A stretch of 64,000 bases of DNA from assembly GCA_949878435.1 (NCBI GenBank), contig CATLAK010000016.1, forward strand, positions 1-64,000, given 5' to 3'. Positions 9,440 to 22,000 of the stretch are shown here, piece after piece. The notes beneath the pieces were generated by a model. That model saw only the letters and a list, made by a program, of their open reading frames with translations, did not search any database and was not told the origin of the DNA. The translations under genes were made by a program, and so were the position numbers. Origin of the DNA: an uncultured Lachnospiraceae bacterium. GTDB taxonomy: Bacteria > Bacillota > Clostridia > Lachnospirales > Lachnospiraceae. Position 1 is the stretch's first letter. Each line of letters starts with the position of its first letter.

Positions 9440-11109
9440 ATGGACAAACAATATTCAGAATCAGTGCTCAGGGATCTTATAGCATGTAATTTACATTTAA
9501 TTGAGACCGCATGCAGCTGATAGATAAAGAGCATTATCTGCCTAACAAGATGGGAACAAGGGGCTTTATCGATATTCTTGCAAAAGACAAAGCCGGGCAT
9601 CTGGTGATCGTTGAAGTTAAGAAGAGCGATGCGGCATCCAGGGAAGCGATACACGAGGTCTTCAAGTATCTGGAAGGAGTAAAAGTCAATAAAGGATTAA
9701 AAAACGAAGAAATACGTCTGCTGATTATTTCTACGGATTGGCGGGAACTCATAGTGCCGTTTTCTTCTTTCTGCCAAAGCAGTGATGTAAATATTCAGGG
9801 GTACAGCATTGAAATAAAAGAGGGTTCATCTATTTCGTCCATAAGAAAAGTGGAGCCAATTCTATGCAATTCAGAGAGATTGTTTTGCGAACATCATATG
9901 CTGCGCGCCTATACATCGGCAGAAAGACTGCAGCATGGCATAAAAGAGCATGTAAAGGCATTTAAGGTTAAGGGAATTGACGATTATGTTCTGCTTATTC
10001 TCGAAGCGCCACAGGGACACAGGGAAAGAGAACTGCAGGCAATGGCAGCAGAACTGTTGCAGATGGGAATAGCGAAAGAGAATCGAGATGATATGCTTCG
10101 CAGGATGGCAGCGCAATATCCCAGCTATGATTTCATTATTTACTCTGCCACGCAATTACAGACGGAACAAAAGTATTGGGAGATTATCAAAACAGATTCG
10201 GATAACTACGAGGAAGTTTTGGAAATCATAGATGACTATACCGGGGAAAACAGAATCAATACTCTCCATGATTATGCAATTGATAATGTGGCGCCAATAC
10301 CGTCATGCGATACTGCTCAAATAGGAAATGCGGCAAAATTAGAGGATTATATTCATAATCAAGGCTGGACAGTACAGAAAATAATAAGAGGCAGCATACT
10401 TGATAATGAGTTTTTGGATGATAGGATGATTCTGGATGAGCTGATGGGAGCACAGGGTCGGACAAGGCAAAAATATTTTAAAACATTTGATTCCCAGAAT
10501 CGGGCAGGCATTGTAAGTATGAAAAAGGAGATAGCGTATTGCCTTCAGGATAATAAGCAGTGGCAAGTACCGATTAGGGATATTGTGGATAGGCTGTTAA
10601 TTGAAACGCAGGAGAAACGGTTCAGAGGAAAGATTTATATTTATAATCCGATGCATATCATTTACAGTATTTATCTGATGATAAAGGATAACAATATCAT
10701 GAACCGGATTCCGTATTTTCATATTGAAGTGAAATATGAGGAAAGTACGGCTTTTTATTTCGGCAGCCTGGCGCCTTTCAAAAAGGGGATACCTTTAGAT
10801 GATGTTTTGGAAAAACATTTTGAATATGATTTGTATGATCTGGCATTGTCACTGACATGGGGCGGCTATCTGCAGAGGGATTTAGAGATTGTAAAAGATC
10901 TTGGATTAAAATATTGTGTATATAAAGTAGATATTGCAGGAAATAAAAGTAAATTTTATGAGTACATAGATTATGAGTTTACGCCCTGCGATGAAGTAGT
11001 GCCGTTTGAGGGGATGTTGTCCTACTTGCGGACAGAAACTGCCGTAGTAGATGATATTGTAAATTTATTTGATGATAGATTGCCACAAAAAGGTTACACA
11101 TTTATATAG
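9440..11109 (+). pseudogene. NucS-like nuclease-domain protein, frameshifted
   Basis: The frame starting at 9440 (MDKQYSESVLRDLIACNLHL) has a GGGGAAGAC ribosome site and stops near 9518. The continuing frame opens at 9511 and runs 532 residues to 11109. Adding one G near 9507 (ACCGCATG to ACCGGCATG) would give one chain reading LIETGMQLIDKEHYLPN across the joint. The joined N terminus resembles the NucS/DUF91 endonuclease fold: GFIDILAKD...VIVEVKKS supplies the D and ExK residues. The C-terminal 400 residues are unrecognised. It follows the R-M-S gene by 81 bases and may be its accessory nuclease or a separate defence protein. The break could be decay or a sequencing error. Confidence 0.7.
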
Positions 11110-11155
11110 CACAGGGCAAGCAGTTTGTGCTATAGTGATAGCTGAGGTGAACGCT

Positions 11156-11563
11156 GTGAGGAGAGCAGGAAAACATATTGTCAGTTTCATATTGGCGTTG
11201 TCGATGCTGTTTTCCGGGATGTGCTTTGAAAATGTAAAAGCAGATTCCTCCTTAGTGTACCCATCTATGCAGGAGCAAAAGGCGGATGTTATTTTACATA
11301 GCGCTGATATTTCCAGCGAGGAAGCATGCACAACAGAGATGCTGGGCATTCGCGGCATTTCCAGTATCAGGCAGTATGTAGGCAGGCGTGTACAGTCAAG
11401 AAAAGATGCAAAAGCAGTTCTGGAATTTTCATATGAAAATTCCCAGCTGCATTTATATTCTGGTTTCTATGCGGCAGCAGGCAGCATTGCGTTTCCTAAA
11501 CTTTGCTCCGGCGCCGTGGTCTTAAATTATATCCACAATAAGGACGGTAAAAAAAGAATATAG
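11156..11563 (+). CDS. Small exported protein, unknown function
   Basis: A 135-residue protein if it starts at the GTG at 11156, which has GAGGTG 8 bases upstream; this start puts a basic VRRAGKHIV directly before the hydrophobic signal sequence (SFILALSMLFSGMCF) and a likely cleavage after VKA. The mature part has ADSS...DISSEEACTTEMLGIR and ends NYIHNKDGKKRI. I believe similar small exported proteins recur in Lachnospiraceae, but I know of no function. It is followed by a hairpin and a 50-residue membrane peptide, with which it may form a unit. An ATG further upstream (11069) overlaps the nuclease gene and is unlikely. Confidence 0.65.
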   Translation: MRRAGKHIVSFILALSMLFSGMCFENVKADSSLVYPSMQEQKADVILHSADISSEEACTTEMLGIRGISSIRQYVGRRVQSRKDAKAVLEFSYENSQLHLYSGFYAAAGSIAFPKLCSGAVVLNYIHNKDGKKRI

Positions 11564-11605
11564 TATGATTCCGATTTGAAATGCAGTCCGGCGGGGCGGC
11601 ATAGT

Positions 11606-11625
11606 GACCTATGGAAGCATAGGTC
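11606..11625 (+). promoter_or_regulatory. Perfect 8-bp hairpin before membrane peptide
   Basis: GACCTATG, GAAG, CATAGGTC: a perfect stem with a GAAG tetraloop, 39 bases upstream of the membrane-peptide ATG. It is too far from a T run to be a standard terminator and may control stability or translation of the peptide mRNA. Confidence 0.5.
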
Positions 11626-11664
11626 TGTTTTGCTACGAAAAAATATCTTAACGGAGGAAATATT

Positions 11665-11817
11665 ATGTCTTTTTTTAATGTTATCGTGCTTATTTTTGGT
11701 TTGCTTGGCGCAGTGGTGGGGATTGGCTCCACACTGGCAATTGTGGTATCTTTGTTTGGGACGATTGGATATAAGATTCACAGAAAAATTAAATATGGAA
11801 TTTCTATGTTCTATTAA
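11665..11817 (+). CDS. 50-residue single/double-pass membrane peptide
   Basis: MSFFNVIVLIFGLLGAVVGI opens a 50-residue peptide that is hydrophobic to about residue 35 and ends in a basic tail (YKIHRKIKYGISMFY). A strong ACGGAGGAAATATT ribosome site precedes the ATG, which is the main reason to call it a gene. Size, hydrophobicity and basic tail resemble small membrane toxins of type I systems (TxpA/BsrG class), but no antisense RNA can be shown. The MSFFNVI start also resembles the first residues of Na/Pi-cotransporter proteins, so a truncated remnant is possible. Confidence 0.6.
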   Translation: MSFFNVIVLIFGLLGAVVGIGSTLAIVVSLFGTIGYKIHRKIKYGISMFY

Positions 11818-11905
11818 AATAAGCTTAAAAACATCATATTCTACGATGCGTGGGTGTTAATTTACCCTGTTTGCAGGCATAATGAAACCAGAAAGGAGGA
11901 AATCC

Positions 11906-12520
11906 ATGGATCAAGTTAAAATAGGCAGATTCATAGCCCAGGAAAGAAAGCAGAAAAAATACACACAAAGACAGCTGGCGGAAATTTTAGGGATCAGCGA
12001 CAAGACAATTTCAAAGTGGGAATGCGGTAATGGATTTCCCGAGGTTTCATTATTGCTTCCGCTTTGTGAGGAACTTGACATCAATGTCAATGAACTGCTT
12101 TCCGGGGAACGATTGTCGGAGACAGATTATAAGAAGAAAGCGGAGGAGAATATGGTGGATTTTATTCATGAAAAGGAAGAGAACAAGAAAAAAATATGGC
12201 TGTCGTCACTAACCGGTATCATAGCAACAGTTTCATTTATCACTTTGATTTTAGTAGTGGTAATGTATACAGAGGTAATAAGCCTGCCGGTGAAAATAAT
12301 ATTGGCGGCAATTGCGTGCTCGATTTTTGCAGTCGGATTATATGTGGCAATGCAGGGTGAACGGACGATTGGGTATTTCAAATGTAAAAACTGTGGAGAG
12401 ACATTTGTTCCAAGCTTTTTCGACTATAGCATGGGGATGCATGTGTTTGCAGTAAGAAGGCTGAAATGCCCGTGCTGCGGAAGAAAAAGCTGGTGTAAAA
12501 AGGTTTTGTCTAAGGAATAA
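11906..12520 (+). CDS. XRE-family regulator with membrane segments and zinc ribbon
   Basis: A 204-residue protein starting at MDQVKIGRF, because AAAGGAGG lies 6 bases upstream of the ATG at 11906; an earlier ATG at 11882 has no such site. An XRE/HTH_3 domain fills residues 1-65 (RQLAEILGISDKTISKWE). Two membrane helices follow at about residues 105-150. The C terminus carries two CxxC pairs (CKNCGETF, CPCCGRKSWC) typical of a zinc ribbon. The layout suggests a membrane-tethered DNA-binding regulator. It lies 88 bases after the membrane peptide and just before the large palindrome. Confidence 0.85.
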   Translation: MDQVKIGRFIAQERKQKKYTQRQLAEILGISDKTISKWECGNGFPEVSLLLPLCEELDINVNELLSGERLSETDYKKKAEENMVDFIHEKEENKKKIWLSSLTGIIATVSFITLILVVVMYTEVISLPVKIILAAIACSIFAVGLYVAMQGERTIGYFKCKNCGETFVPSFFDYSMGMHVFAVRRLKCPCCGRKSWCKKVLSKE

Positions 12521-12521
12521 G

Positions 12522-12863
12522 TTCAGTTAAGGGGCGGGGCATCTGTGCAGACAGGACACACGTCTACTAGCCCGGCCATCGCCCGCAGCACTATAATTGT
12601 TTGCAAGACTCGTCTGCAAATCGGATTTCACTAACAGAATGGAGGAAAGCCTTTCAAACCGGACGCGGACAGAGCCTGGCGGCATCCGTGCCGCATGGCT
12701 CTTAATCCGGCATCCATGCCGGATTCCGCTGGTATCGACCCATTCTGTAAGTGAAATTGCCGATTTTCCGCCAGAGCCTAGCAAACAATTATAGTGCTGC
12801 GGGCGACGGCCGAGCTGGTAGACGTGTGTCCTGTCTGCACAGATGCCCCGCCCCTCAACTGAA
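12522..12863. repeat. 342-bp near-perfect palindromic element
   Basis: The outer arms 12522-12604 and 12781-12863 (83 bp each, no gaps) are inverted repeats with four differences, all transitions; one would still pair as G-U in RNA. Inside, a second imperfect pair continues the stem (AAATCGG/TTTCACT/ACAGAATGG near 12618-12642 against 12740-12768). The apex has two separate hairpins: 12671-12702 (AGAGCC/GGCTCT with GCGGCA/TGCCGC inside) and 12704-12725 (AATCCGGCAT, CC, ATGCCGGATT, perfect). No transposase is present and no target duplication was obvious. It could be a MITE-like element, a structured RNA, or a large bidirectional terminator between the XRE gene and the surface-protein gene. The 195 bases after it hold no gene. 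Confidence 0.85.
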
Positions 12864-13058
12864 TGACATTGACAAAGAAGGCGGAGAAACTTTATAAAAT
12901 AATCTAAAATTCAAGTCAAAATATCCCACAAAATCCACCAAATATCCCACGATGTAGAATACCTCCCAACAGGAATGTTACTATAGTACCATCCCATAAA
13001 TAACGATAATGGTAAATCGCAAAGCTTACAAAAAATTTAAGGGATTCCTGGGAGGATA

Positions 13059-16000
13059 ATGGTTATGAGGATAGGAAAAAACGAAAAAAAGAGAAAGGGC
13101 ATACGCCGCGTTCTGGCAGGTGCAATGTGCTTTTGTATGTTGATGGGGACATGCCCCGAATTAGGAGGAGTTTTAACCGTTAAAGCGGAGGAGGAACAGG
13201 AGCAGGAGGAATACATAATCACTGCATTTAAAGAGCTGGATGATGAGGTAAAAAAGCAGGAGGTCTTTTTGGGAACGCCCCTTGAGGAACTTGTGCTCCC
13301 AGAAATGCTGACAGTTGAATATATGGTTCCGGAAAAGGAGGAGGAAAAAGCTTCACCAAGCTTTACGCCGTCTCCTTCTGCGTCATTGGAACCATCGATA
13401 TCGCCAACACCCGGGCAGTCATCAGAGTCCTCAGCATCGCCAACGCCTGGACAGACAGTAGAGCCCTCGGTGGCGCCAACGCCTGGACAGGTACCGGAGC
13501 CCTCGTTATTGCCGACACCTGGGCAGACAGCAGAGCCTACTTTGTCACCTGCACAGTCGCCGGAGATAGGTGTGCCTGCGGAGGGAACACCTTCCATAGA
13601 GCCAGGTGAGGCAACACCGTCGCCAAATGTAACGGATCCGGACGTGACGGATCCAGATGTATCTGAATCAGATACATCTGAAGGAGAGACACCTTCATCA
13701 AAGCCGGAAAAAGAGCCGGAGGAGGAAGGAACGGAACAGGCACCGGAGTCAGAAGTGCCGAAGGAAGCGCCTGCTGGTGAGCCAGAGGAAGACCATGCAG
13801 AAAAAGAATCCGAGGGCGGAGATATTTCTGCAAAGGCGGAAGTGGCAGGATTTTTTAAGTCGGTTGCAAAAGGATTTAGGGAAATGTGGGAGCCGATGAC
13901 GGTTCTTGCAGCGGAAATCCCGGAGGAAATCGTTGAGGAAGAATTTACTGAAGGAGAGGAAACTTTTCTTCAGATAGAAGTGATGTGGGAGAGCACGCCT
14001 GTTTATGATGCAGAAATCCCTGGGGATTATCTGTTTACGCCTGTCCTTCCGGAAGAGTATGTGCTTGCAGAAGATGTCAATCTGCCGGAAATAACGGTGT
14101 CGGTCATGGATCTTAAGGAGGGAGGGGAAATTGAACTTCTCATGCGCCCTTCTGATGAGGATGACTCTTCTGACATGGTGTATTATTTGAAGAAAAGCTA
14201 TGAAAGCTATTTTTGGGAAGTGTGGACCGGGGAAGAATGGTATGAGCTCGGCTTGGAGGAACCGGAACTTACCGTCAGCAAGGAGGAGTGGTATAGCTAT
14301 CAATATAGATGTATCGTGCAGAAAGAAGGGGTTCGCTATATTGCCCGGGCAGAGGATGATTGGCAGACGGAAGGCTTTGGCATGATGCTGGCAGCTGGAA
14401 ATGTGGACGGTCAAAGCGATTACCTTCAGTATACTTTGGGTAGAACATACAATATAGAGGGAATCGACGCGGGAACCATTATCCGAACAACCTATGCGGA
14501 TGCAGGATACAGCACGGTATCCAGTGTAGGCGGCGCAAGCCAGAAGACATGGAACGATACAGGTGAAAATGCAATGGGAAATTCTCTTTACGGCAAAGTA
14601 GAGATTTCTCTGGTGCATAACGGCAGGTATGCAATGGTGAAATATACCGTTGAAAACAGAGGTTCAGAAGAACAGAGTTTTCAGATTGGTTCTCATGCGG
14701 ATGTCATGATTGCAGACAACGATTATGCGCCTGTGGTGGGCAGTCCTAATGGGCTTACCATGAGCGGGAAGCCTAAAAATAAATATTCTTTTAATTTGAT
14801 AGCGCCTACCGTAGATACTTTGTGGTATGGACATTTTTCAGATCGGCGGAGAAATGTATTTACGAATTTGGAGAATCGAAGCGAGGCTTATTCTAAGGAC
14901 AGCGGTATGGCATGGTCCTGGCGGGATACGGTAGCGCCGGATGCAAAATGGACGCGTTATGTATTGGTTGGGGTTGGCGAGCTGCCGCCAATGCCGAATG
15001 CTCCTTCGCTGACGAACCGGGATCCGGTATTGATAGCCGGGGAGGACACCATTTTTACCGGAAAGGCGGATCCCGGCGATAAGGTCTGCATTTCCGTAGG
15101 CGGCGAGGAATTTAGCGGAACTGCTGACAACAAAGGAAACTTTACCGTAACGGTAACGACGCCGGCGGACATGCCGGATGGCTCTACGAAGATAGATTAC
15201 TACGCGGTGTCGCCGGAAGGCGGTATTTCAGAAGTGAAGCAGATTGATGCCGTGGTAAAGGCATTGCCCAAGATAGTTCTGACGACTGCGCCTGTAACCG
15301 TCATGGAGGACAGCCAGTTAGATGATGAATGGTACCTTGGCATGGTAACATCTTCTGTGGGAACCGTAAGCTATGATAAAACGGTAATCAAGACGAATCT
15401 TCCTGGAATTTATATTGTTCCTTACAAAGCGCATGTGGATGGGCATCCAGATGTAACTGCAAACCTCAGGGTTACGGTCCTGCCTCTTCCTTTGGAAATT
15501 ATCAATGTGACAGCTGCCAGGGTAAGCAACAAAGACAGCTTTACACTCAGTGCCGTTTTAAGGTATCCAGGGGGAGAAACGATTGCGGAAACCGGTTTTG
15601 TCTGGGGCGTTATGCAAAATCCGACAATAGAATTGAATAATGGAAAGAGAAGCACTTCTTCCGCGGTAAAGGCAAAGGGCGGCACCATATCCGTCACAGC
15701 GGATTCTATTGTGGACGGCGCAAATTATTATGCGAGGGCATATGTGCGCACCAGCGCGGGGAATGTCTATTACAGTGCGCAGAAGGATTTTTCCATCAAC
15801 GGCAAACAATTTGGAACATTTTCTATAAAAAATAACGGCGATAATACCTTTACCGTCACCCGGTCAGGCGGAACGGACGGAAGGCAGGAGGTTTATTATC
15901 GGACAGTCAATGGTTCGGCGGTGGGCGGCGTGCACTTTACCCATAAAGCGGGCACCGTAATTTTTGAGCAGGGTGTAAGCAGCATGACGATTACCATATC

Positions 16001-19000
16001 AGAAAAGGGCGTTGCCCAGCAGTACGGAGGTACCGCTGCCACCAAATACAGCAATGCCGACCGCACCTATCAGGTGGAGATTTACCGGGTGGAAGGCGGA
16101 GGAAGGCTTAGCGGCGGTACAGGGAGCGATTCTCGGACCATCGCCACACGGACTATGTCCAAGGACGCAAATTATGCGGTGGACAGGAATGTTTATGGGA
16201 CTTATAACGTGTTAAACACCGATTTTTGGGGAAAAGTGACAGACAGTGGTTTTGATAAGAATCCCACCCATACCTTTTCTATGGCGCCTGCATATGGGAG
16301 CGATAATCTGAATGCTTATGTGAGCGCTACTTCATACGCCCAGGCATTGTATTTGTTGATGGATGTGTGGGAAGAGGATGACGGATATCAGTACATAAGG
16401 TTTTACCCCGGTGATGGAACGGAATCCAAATGGAAGTTTGAGATAAAGCCAGATGGAAAGGGATCAGGCAAGCGGACAGATTCTCATATCCCATGCAGCG
16501 GAAGTACTGGAAATACTAATGATGTACAGAATTTTGAAAATCAAATTGTCAGCGCAAGTATGCCTTTTGTCAGCGGAGAAGATTATTTGCAGGTTCCGCT
16601 TTCTATCAAGACCTTAAATATAGGTTTTGACGCCAGCGGCTCTCTTGATGATGACTGGCGCTATGAGAATGTCAGAATATGCAGAAAGCCTCTGGACAAT
16701 CAGGAGCCTAAGCTCATAGGTGTTGCAGATATGGCTTCCGGTACCTATAAGCCGGGCGATACCGTTACAATTGCCCTGATCTTTAATGAAATTGTGGACA
16801 AGACGAATAGCGGAACGGGGCTTAACAGCGTACAGGCATCCACTACATGGGGCAATTTCAAATATGCCGGAGGAGCGGACACCAATGTGCTGTATTTTAC
16901 AGGGACAGTACCGGAAAATGCCACCGGGACTTTAGCTGTAAACAGCATCACCAATGCGGCAAATATCAAGGACATGTGCAACATTAACGGAACAGGGACG
17001 AGCGGCAGCGGGAGCACGGCGGTTAGTGTGGATACGAAAAAGCCCTCTGTTGCCATCTCCAATACTTCATTGGCAAGCGGAACAGCAAAAGCAGCCATTA
17101 CAGGAACCAATGTAGATAAGCTTGAATATGCCTGGGCGCAGAGTGATGTAATGCCTGTAAGCGGATGGCTGACGGCTTCTAATGGTCAGCAGGTTACCAC
17201 CAGGCAGACTTCCGGAGTATGGTATCTGCATGTGCGGGGAACTTATCATACCACAGGCGCCATGGCTCATACGAGCACATCCTTCAACTTTGGCAGCGGC
17301 GGCGCGGGAGTCTTGCCGGACCTTACACTTTCGGCGGATAACAGCAGCTGGGCGCAGAGCAGGGCGATCAGTTTGACACGTACGCCTCAAAATGCAGCCG
17401 TGGCAGTGAAGACACCGTCCGGCGTGACCACAACACTAGCATCCGGCGCAGCGAGCTATACAGCGACAGAAAACGGCAATTATACGTTCACATTGACTTC
17501 GGGCGGAGAAACGGTAGTGAAGAGTATTTTTGTCAGCAAAGTCGACAGAATAAGACCCGATGTTATATTGAGCGGTCCCCAGTCGAAAACGCAGAATGAA
17601 AATGTGATGTTGAATATCATTCCTTCCGATGAAGGCGGCGCCGGGATAAAGACGGTGACAGGTACATGGACGGTGACACGGGGAGGCGTATCTCAAAGCA
17701 GCGTCAATGCAGTTTTGACGAGACAAAGCGACGGTACCTATACGGCAAAGACACCTGGGCAGAATGGGTATGATTACACATATATACTTAATGTAGTGGT
17801 GACGGACAATGCCGGAAATACTACGACAAAGCGTTCTGATACCTACACGGTGCTGCTGAAAGCGCCTACCATTACGGTGCAAAAATTATCTAGCAGTGAG
17901 AAGGGGGACGTTTATTCTTATACAGTCAATGCCAACGGGAATACGATAAGAGAGATACAGCTGCCGGACGGTACGGTGGTAAATGCATTGAGCGGCAGAT
18001 TTACGCTTACGTCTCCCGGAACTTACTATGTAACCGTAAGCGATGAAGCTGGTCATCTGGTGAGAAGCAGCGCTATGACGGTAGCGGAAAATGTGGACGG
18101 CGACGCGCCGGAAGTACGTTTGTTCCAGGCAGTGGAGAACTGGACGAATCAAACGGTGGAAATAAATATAAGTATTTATGAAGTGGGCGGCATCGCCTCC
18201 GCTGTGTGGGTAAATGAAGCCGGCGAGTCAGGCAATGTGGCATATCAGAGGGAAACGTCTTCCGCTTATGAAGGAAGTTTTCCGGTGAACAAGAACGGCA
18301 AAATTACCGTAACGGTAACTGATACAAAGGGCAATGTGGGGACAGCGTCCATAACGGTATCGAATATCGATAAGACCGAGCCCTTGGCAGAAATGAATCT
18401 TGAAGGGGCACCCAATGCTGCTACAGGATGGTATTTGACCAGCATTCCGGTGACCATCTCCTTTAGGGATGATACAAACCAGGAAGAGGGCGGCAGTCCC
18501 AGCGGTATTAAGTCGGTACAGTATGGCTGGACCGGGAGCAAAGATATCGTTCCGTCAACGCTCAAAGAATTGACGCAAAACGAGGTTGCTGCAGGCAGCA
18601 AGCGTATCACTGTAACGGAAAACGGCATTGGATATATTTACTGTAAAGTGGTGGATAACGCAGGAAATGAAAGGGAAGTATTTTCTCAGGAGATCAAGAA
18701 GGATGCTACCGTGCGGAGCCTTACGATTACAGGACCGGAGCAGGGCGTTCCTGCGCAGGATGGATTGACCTTGCATGTCAAGTCTGCATCCTTTGGTCCC
18801 TCCGGCGGTTATATTACCGTGAGGAAGAGTACAGAATCATCAGAAACCACACTTTTAGACAATCCTGGGAGCGGAAGTCTGGAGACAGATTATAAGATTA
18901 CAAGTGACGGGGTATATTATATCAGCTGCTATACCTATGCAAATGATCAGCCTGCCGTTTATACCAAATATATCCGTAAGGTGACGTTTAACAGCCAGGG

Positions 19001-22000
19001 CGGAAGCAGTGTGGATTCCCAGTTTGTATGGACCAGATTGGGAAGCGATTCCACAAGCACGCAGGTCCAGTGCAAAGTTGCAAGACCCGCAGATCCGGTT
19101 TTGACCGGTCATACCTTTAGGGGATGGTATACAGATAAAGAATGCACGGAGGCTTTTGATTTTAATAAACAGGTGAAAGCGAACACCACGCTTTACGCGA
19201 AATGGACGGCAGACACTTATCAAATATCTTATCATCTGGATGGATATACGCCGGAGGCAGAATATCGAAGCTATACCTATGGAAAGGGTTTGACGCTGCC
19301 GGAGCTTACAAGGGATGGCTATGTCTTTGACGGATGGTATAAGGACAGTGGATATAGCGGAGATAAGCAGACAGCGATCGGCAAGACACAGACAGGAAAT
19401 CAGGTATTTTATGCCCGCTGGAAAGATGTAGGTGCGCCATCCATTGAAGCTGTTTTGTCTGACGGTGCAGATGAAAGCAGCTGGTACCGGGCGGAAAATA
19501 AACCGACGATAGAATTGCAATATTCTGACAATGAAGGGGTTTCCCAGCTTCTGGTCTCAGTGGACGGAAAGGACTTTGAGGTCCTGCATGGGCTTACTAC
19601 GGGAAGCGCCACGCAAAATGTGACGAAAGGGTCTTACAGCACTCTTTTGGAGGGAGAACATACCTATACCTTTAAGGCAATGGATGAAGCAGGAAACGGG
19701 AGCACCAGCAGCACCCTTACGGTTAAGCTGGACACCATAAAGCCGGTAGTAGGAGTAATTACCTATGATGAAAAGGCGGTCCATTTCCTTGACTGGATTA
19801 TTGGAAAGGAAAGTCTGGTCATTTCGATTCCGGTAACAGAAGAGGGAAGTGGAACAAAGGAAATTACCTGTCAAGTCACGCCGAAAGGCGGGCAGCCGGA
19901 AAATAGAACCGTGCAGCTTAGCGGATCTGCGCCCGCGCAGAAAGCGGAACTTATTTTTGACGCCGACTGGCAGGGAACCATAACGAATATTACATGTGTG
20001 GATGCAGCAGATAATCAGGCAGACAGCAAGAGCGTTGGAAGTGAAAACGGCGGTATCATTGTAGAAAATAAAGCGCCGCAGATCCGTATCTGTGAAGCAG
20101 ATATGACAGACCCTCTCCATCCGCAGGCGGGAGATGTATTGTCCGATGATTACTATGAGGAAGGGGATATGCCAATCCTTTATGCGGAAGTGACAGATGA
20201 TGCTTTTTTGGGCGTAACAGCGGGCATCAAAAAAATCAATTATGCAATAAACGGCGTGCCCTGTGCCGTGCAGGGAGAATTCGACAAAGCATTACAGGGA
20301 GAGTATAGCTTTACCATATCCCTGCAGGGACATGCAGGAGTTGTAGGGGTAACTGTGACCGCAGAAGATCATGCAGGAAATATTGGACGGGAAACCGTGA
20401 TGGTAAAGGTGAAAGGACAGGAGAGAAAGCCGGAGGCAGTCATCGATTATCCAAAGGACAAGCTCACCAATCTGGTGCCTGGATGGACTTATGAAGTGAA
20501 GGTCAAGGATGGCGGGACAAAGATCTGTGTGGCGGATGAAGCGGGAGAGATTGCATTTGAAGATGAGTGGATGGGTCATACGATTCTGCTGGTCAAAAAG
20601 GGAGACGGTCAGCATACCCAGGACAGCGATGCCCAGGAACTTGCCATACAGTCCCGCCCGGATGCCTTAAATCCTAATACCGATATCAAGGTGACGCCCG
20701 AGGTAGTAAAGGGCGCCGAGGATGCTGAAATCAAGATCACGATTGCCGTAGACCATGGCGATATGGAATACAGCACAGACGGAGGGATAACCTGGACGCC
20801 TGTGCCGGAGGATAATATTATTTCCGATTTAGGACCCGGTGATGTGCTCATCAGAGACAAGGCAGCAGAAGATAAGCCTCACGGTGAGGAGACCTGCGTA
20901 ACGATTTCCAGCAGCGATGTAACGATTACGGCAGTTTTTGACTTAAATGATAAAGGCGTGGCAGACAGACCTGTGCCCCAGACAGGCAGGCAATATTCCG
21001 ATTTATTGACGAAGCCTTTAGATCCTGTCAGAGACGGTTATGTGTTTGAAGGCTGGTATACGGAGGCAGCATGTCAGAATCAGTGGAATTTTGAGACAGA
21101 TGTGGTAGGAAAGATAATCGACAAGGGCGATTATAAGGTAGATGAAAGCAGCAGGAATGTCACCGTCACTCTTTATGCAAAATGGCGGGATATAAAACCG
21201 CCTGTACTCAGTGCAGCATTAGCAGACCAAAAGGATCCCGACAAGTGGCATCAGGAATTGTCGATGGTTTTGACATATTATGATAACGTGGGTGTGTCGG
21301 AACTTTATGTAAAAGTGGATGACGAAGAGGAAACGCAGATAACGGGACTTACGACGGGAGATGCAACTACCGCCGAGACAACGGGAAGATATGAACTGAC
21401 ATTAGAGGGAAGCCATGTCTACCTCTTTAAGGCAAAGGATGCGGCAGGCAATGTGACCTATACAAAAGCAATTACCGGAAAAGTCGATAAGACAAAGCCG
21501 GCGCTTGGGGAACTGTCCTACAACGAAGGGTATACCAATATCTGGAATTGGATCATACAAAAAGAAAGCCTGATTATTTCGATTCCGATTACGGAAACGG
21601 GAAGCGGTGTGAAACAGGTGGATTATATTCTGACGCCGGAGGGCAAGACTGCCCAGACAAAGCAGGCAAAACTGATTACAGGACCGGGTGGAAACGGTGT
21701 GACGGCACAAATCGCAGTGGATGCGGATTTTAAGGGTAAAATCACAGATATTGTGGCAATGGATTATGCGGGAAATGTTTCCGACTCAAAAGACGTCAAT
21801 GCAGGAGGCAACGGCGTTTTGGTGGAGACGAATAAGCCGGTGATCACAATTTTAGCAGACTGTTATCCTACAGATAAGACGGCGGCAACCCAGCTCCAGG
21901 GTGTAGCGCTTTCTGATGCGTATTATGAAACGGCGCCGAACCTGATTGTAAAGGTGCAGGATGACAACGGCTCCTTATCTTCAGGGCTGAAATCCGTTTC

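Noticed and set aside
11069..11155. Upstream ATG as start of the small exported protein
   Set aside because: It overlaps the nuclease gene end and would bury the signal peptide behind 29 residues; the GTG at 11156 has a ribosome site and a proper signal start.
12527..12794. Open frames on both strands inside the palindrome
   Set aside because: They mirror each other because of the inverted repeat, have no ribosome sites and encode no recognisable protein.
13404..13547. Regular repeats considered as a CRISPR array
   Set aside because: The 36-bp units lie in frame in a coding region, encode PTPGQ stalk repeats and have no separate spacers.
13537..14618. Long minus-strand frames under the giant gene, and similar ones elsewhere
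   Set aside because: Low-complexity or arbitrary sequence opposite clearly coding DNA, without start signals.
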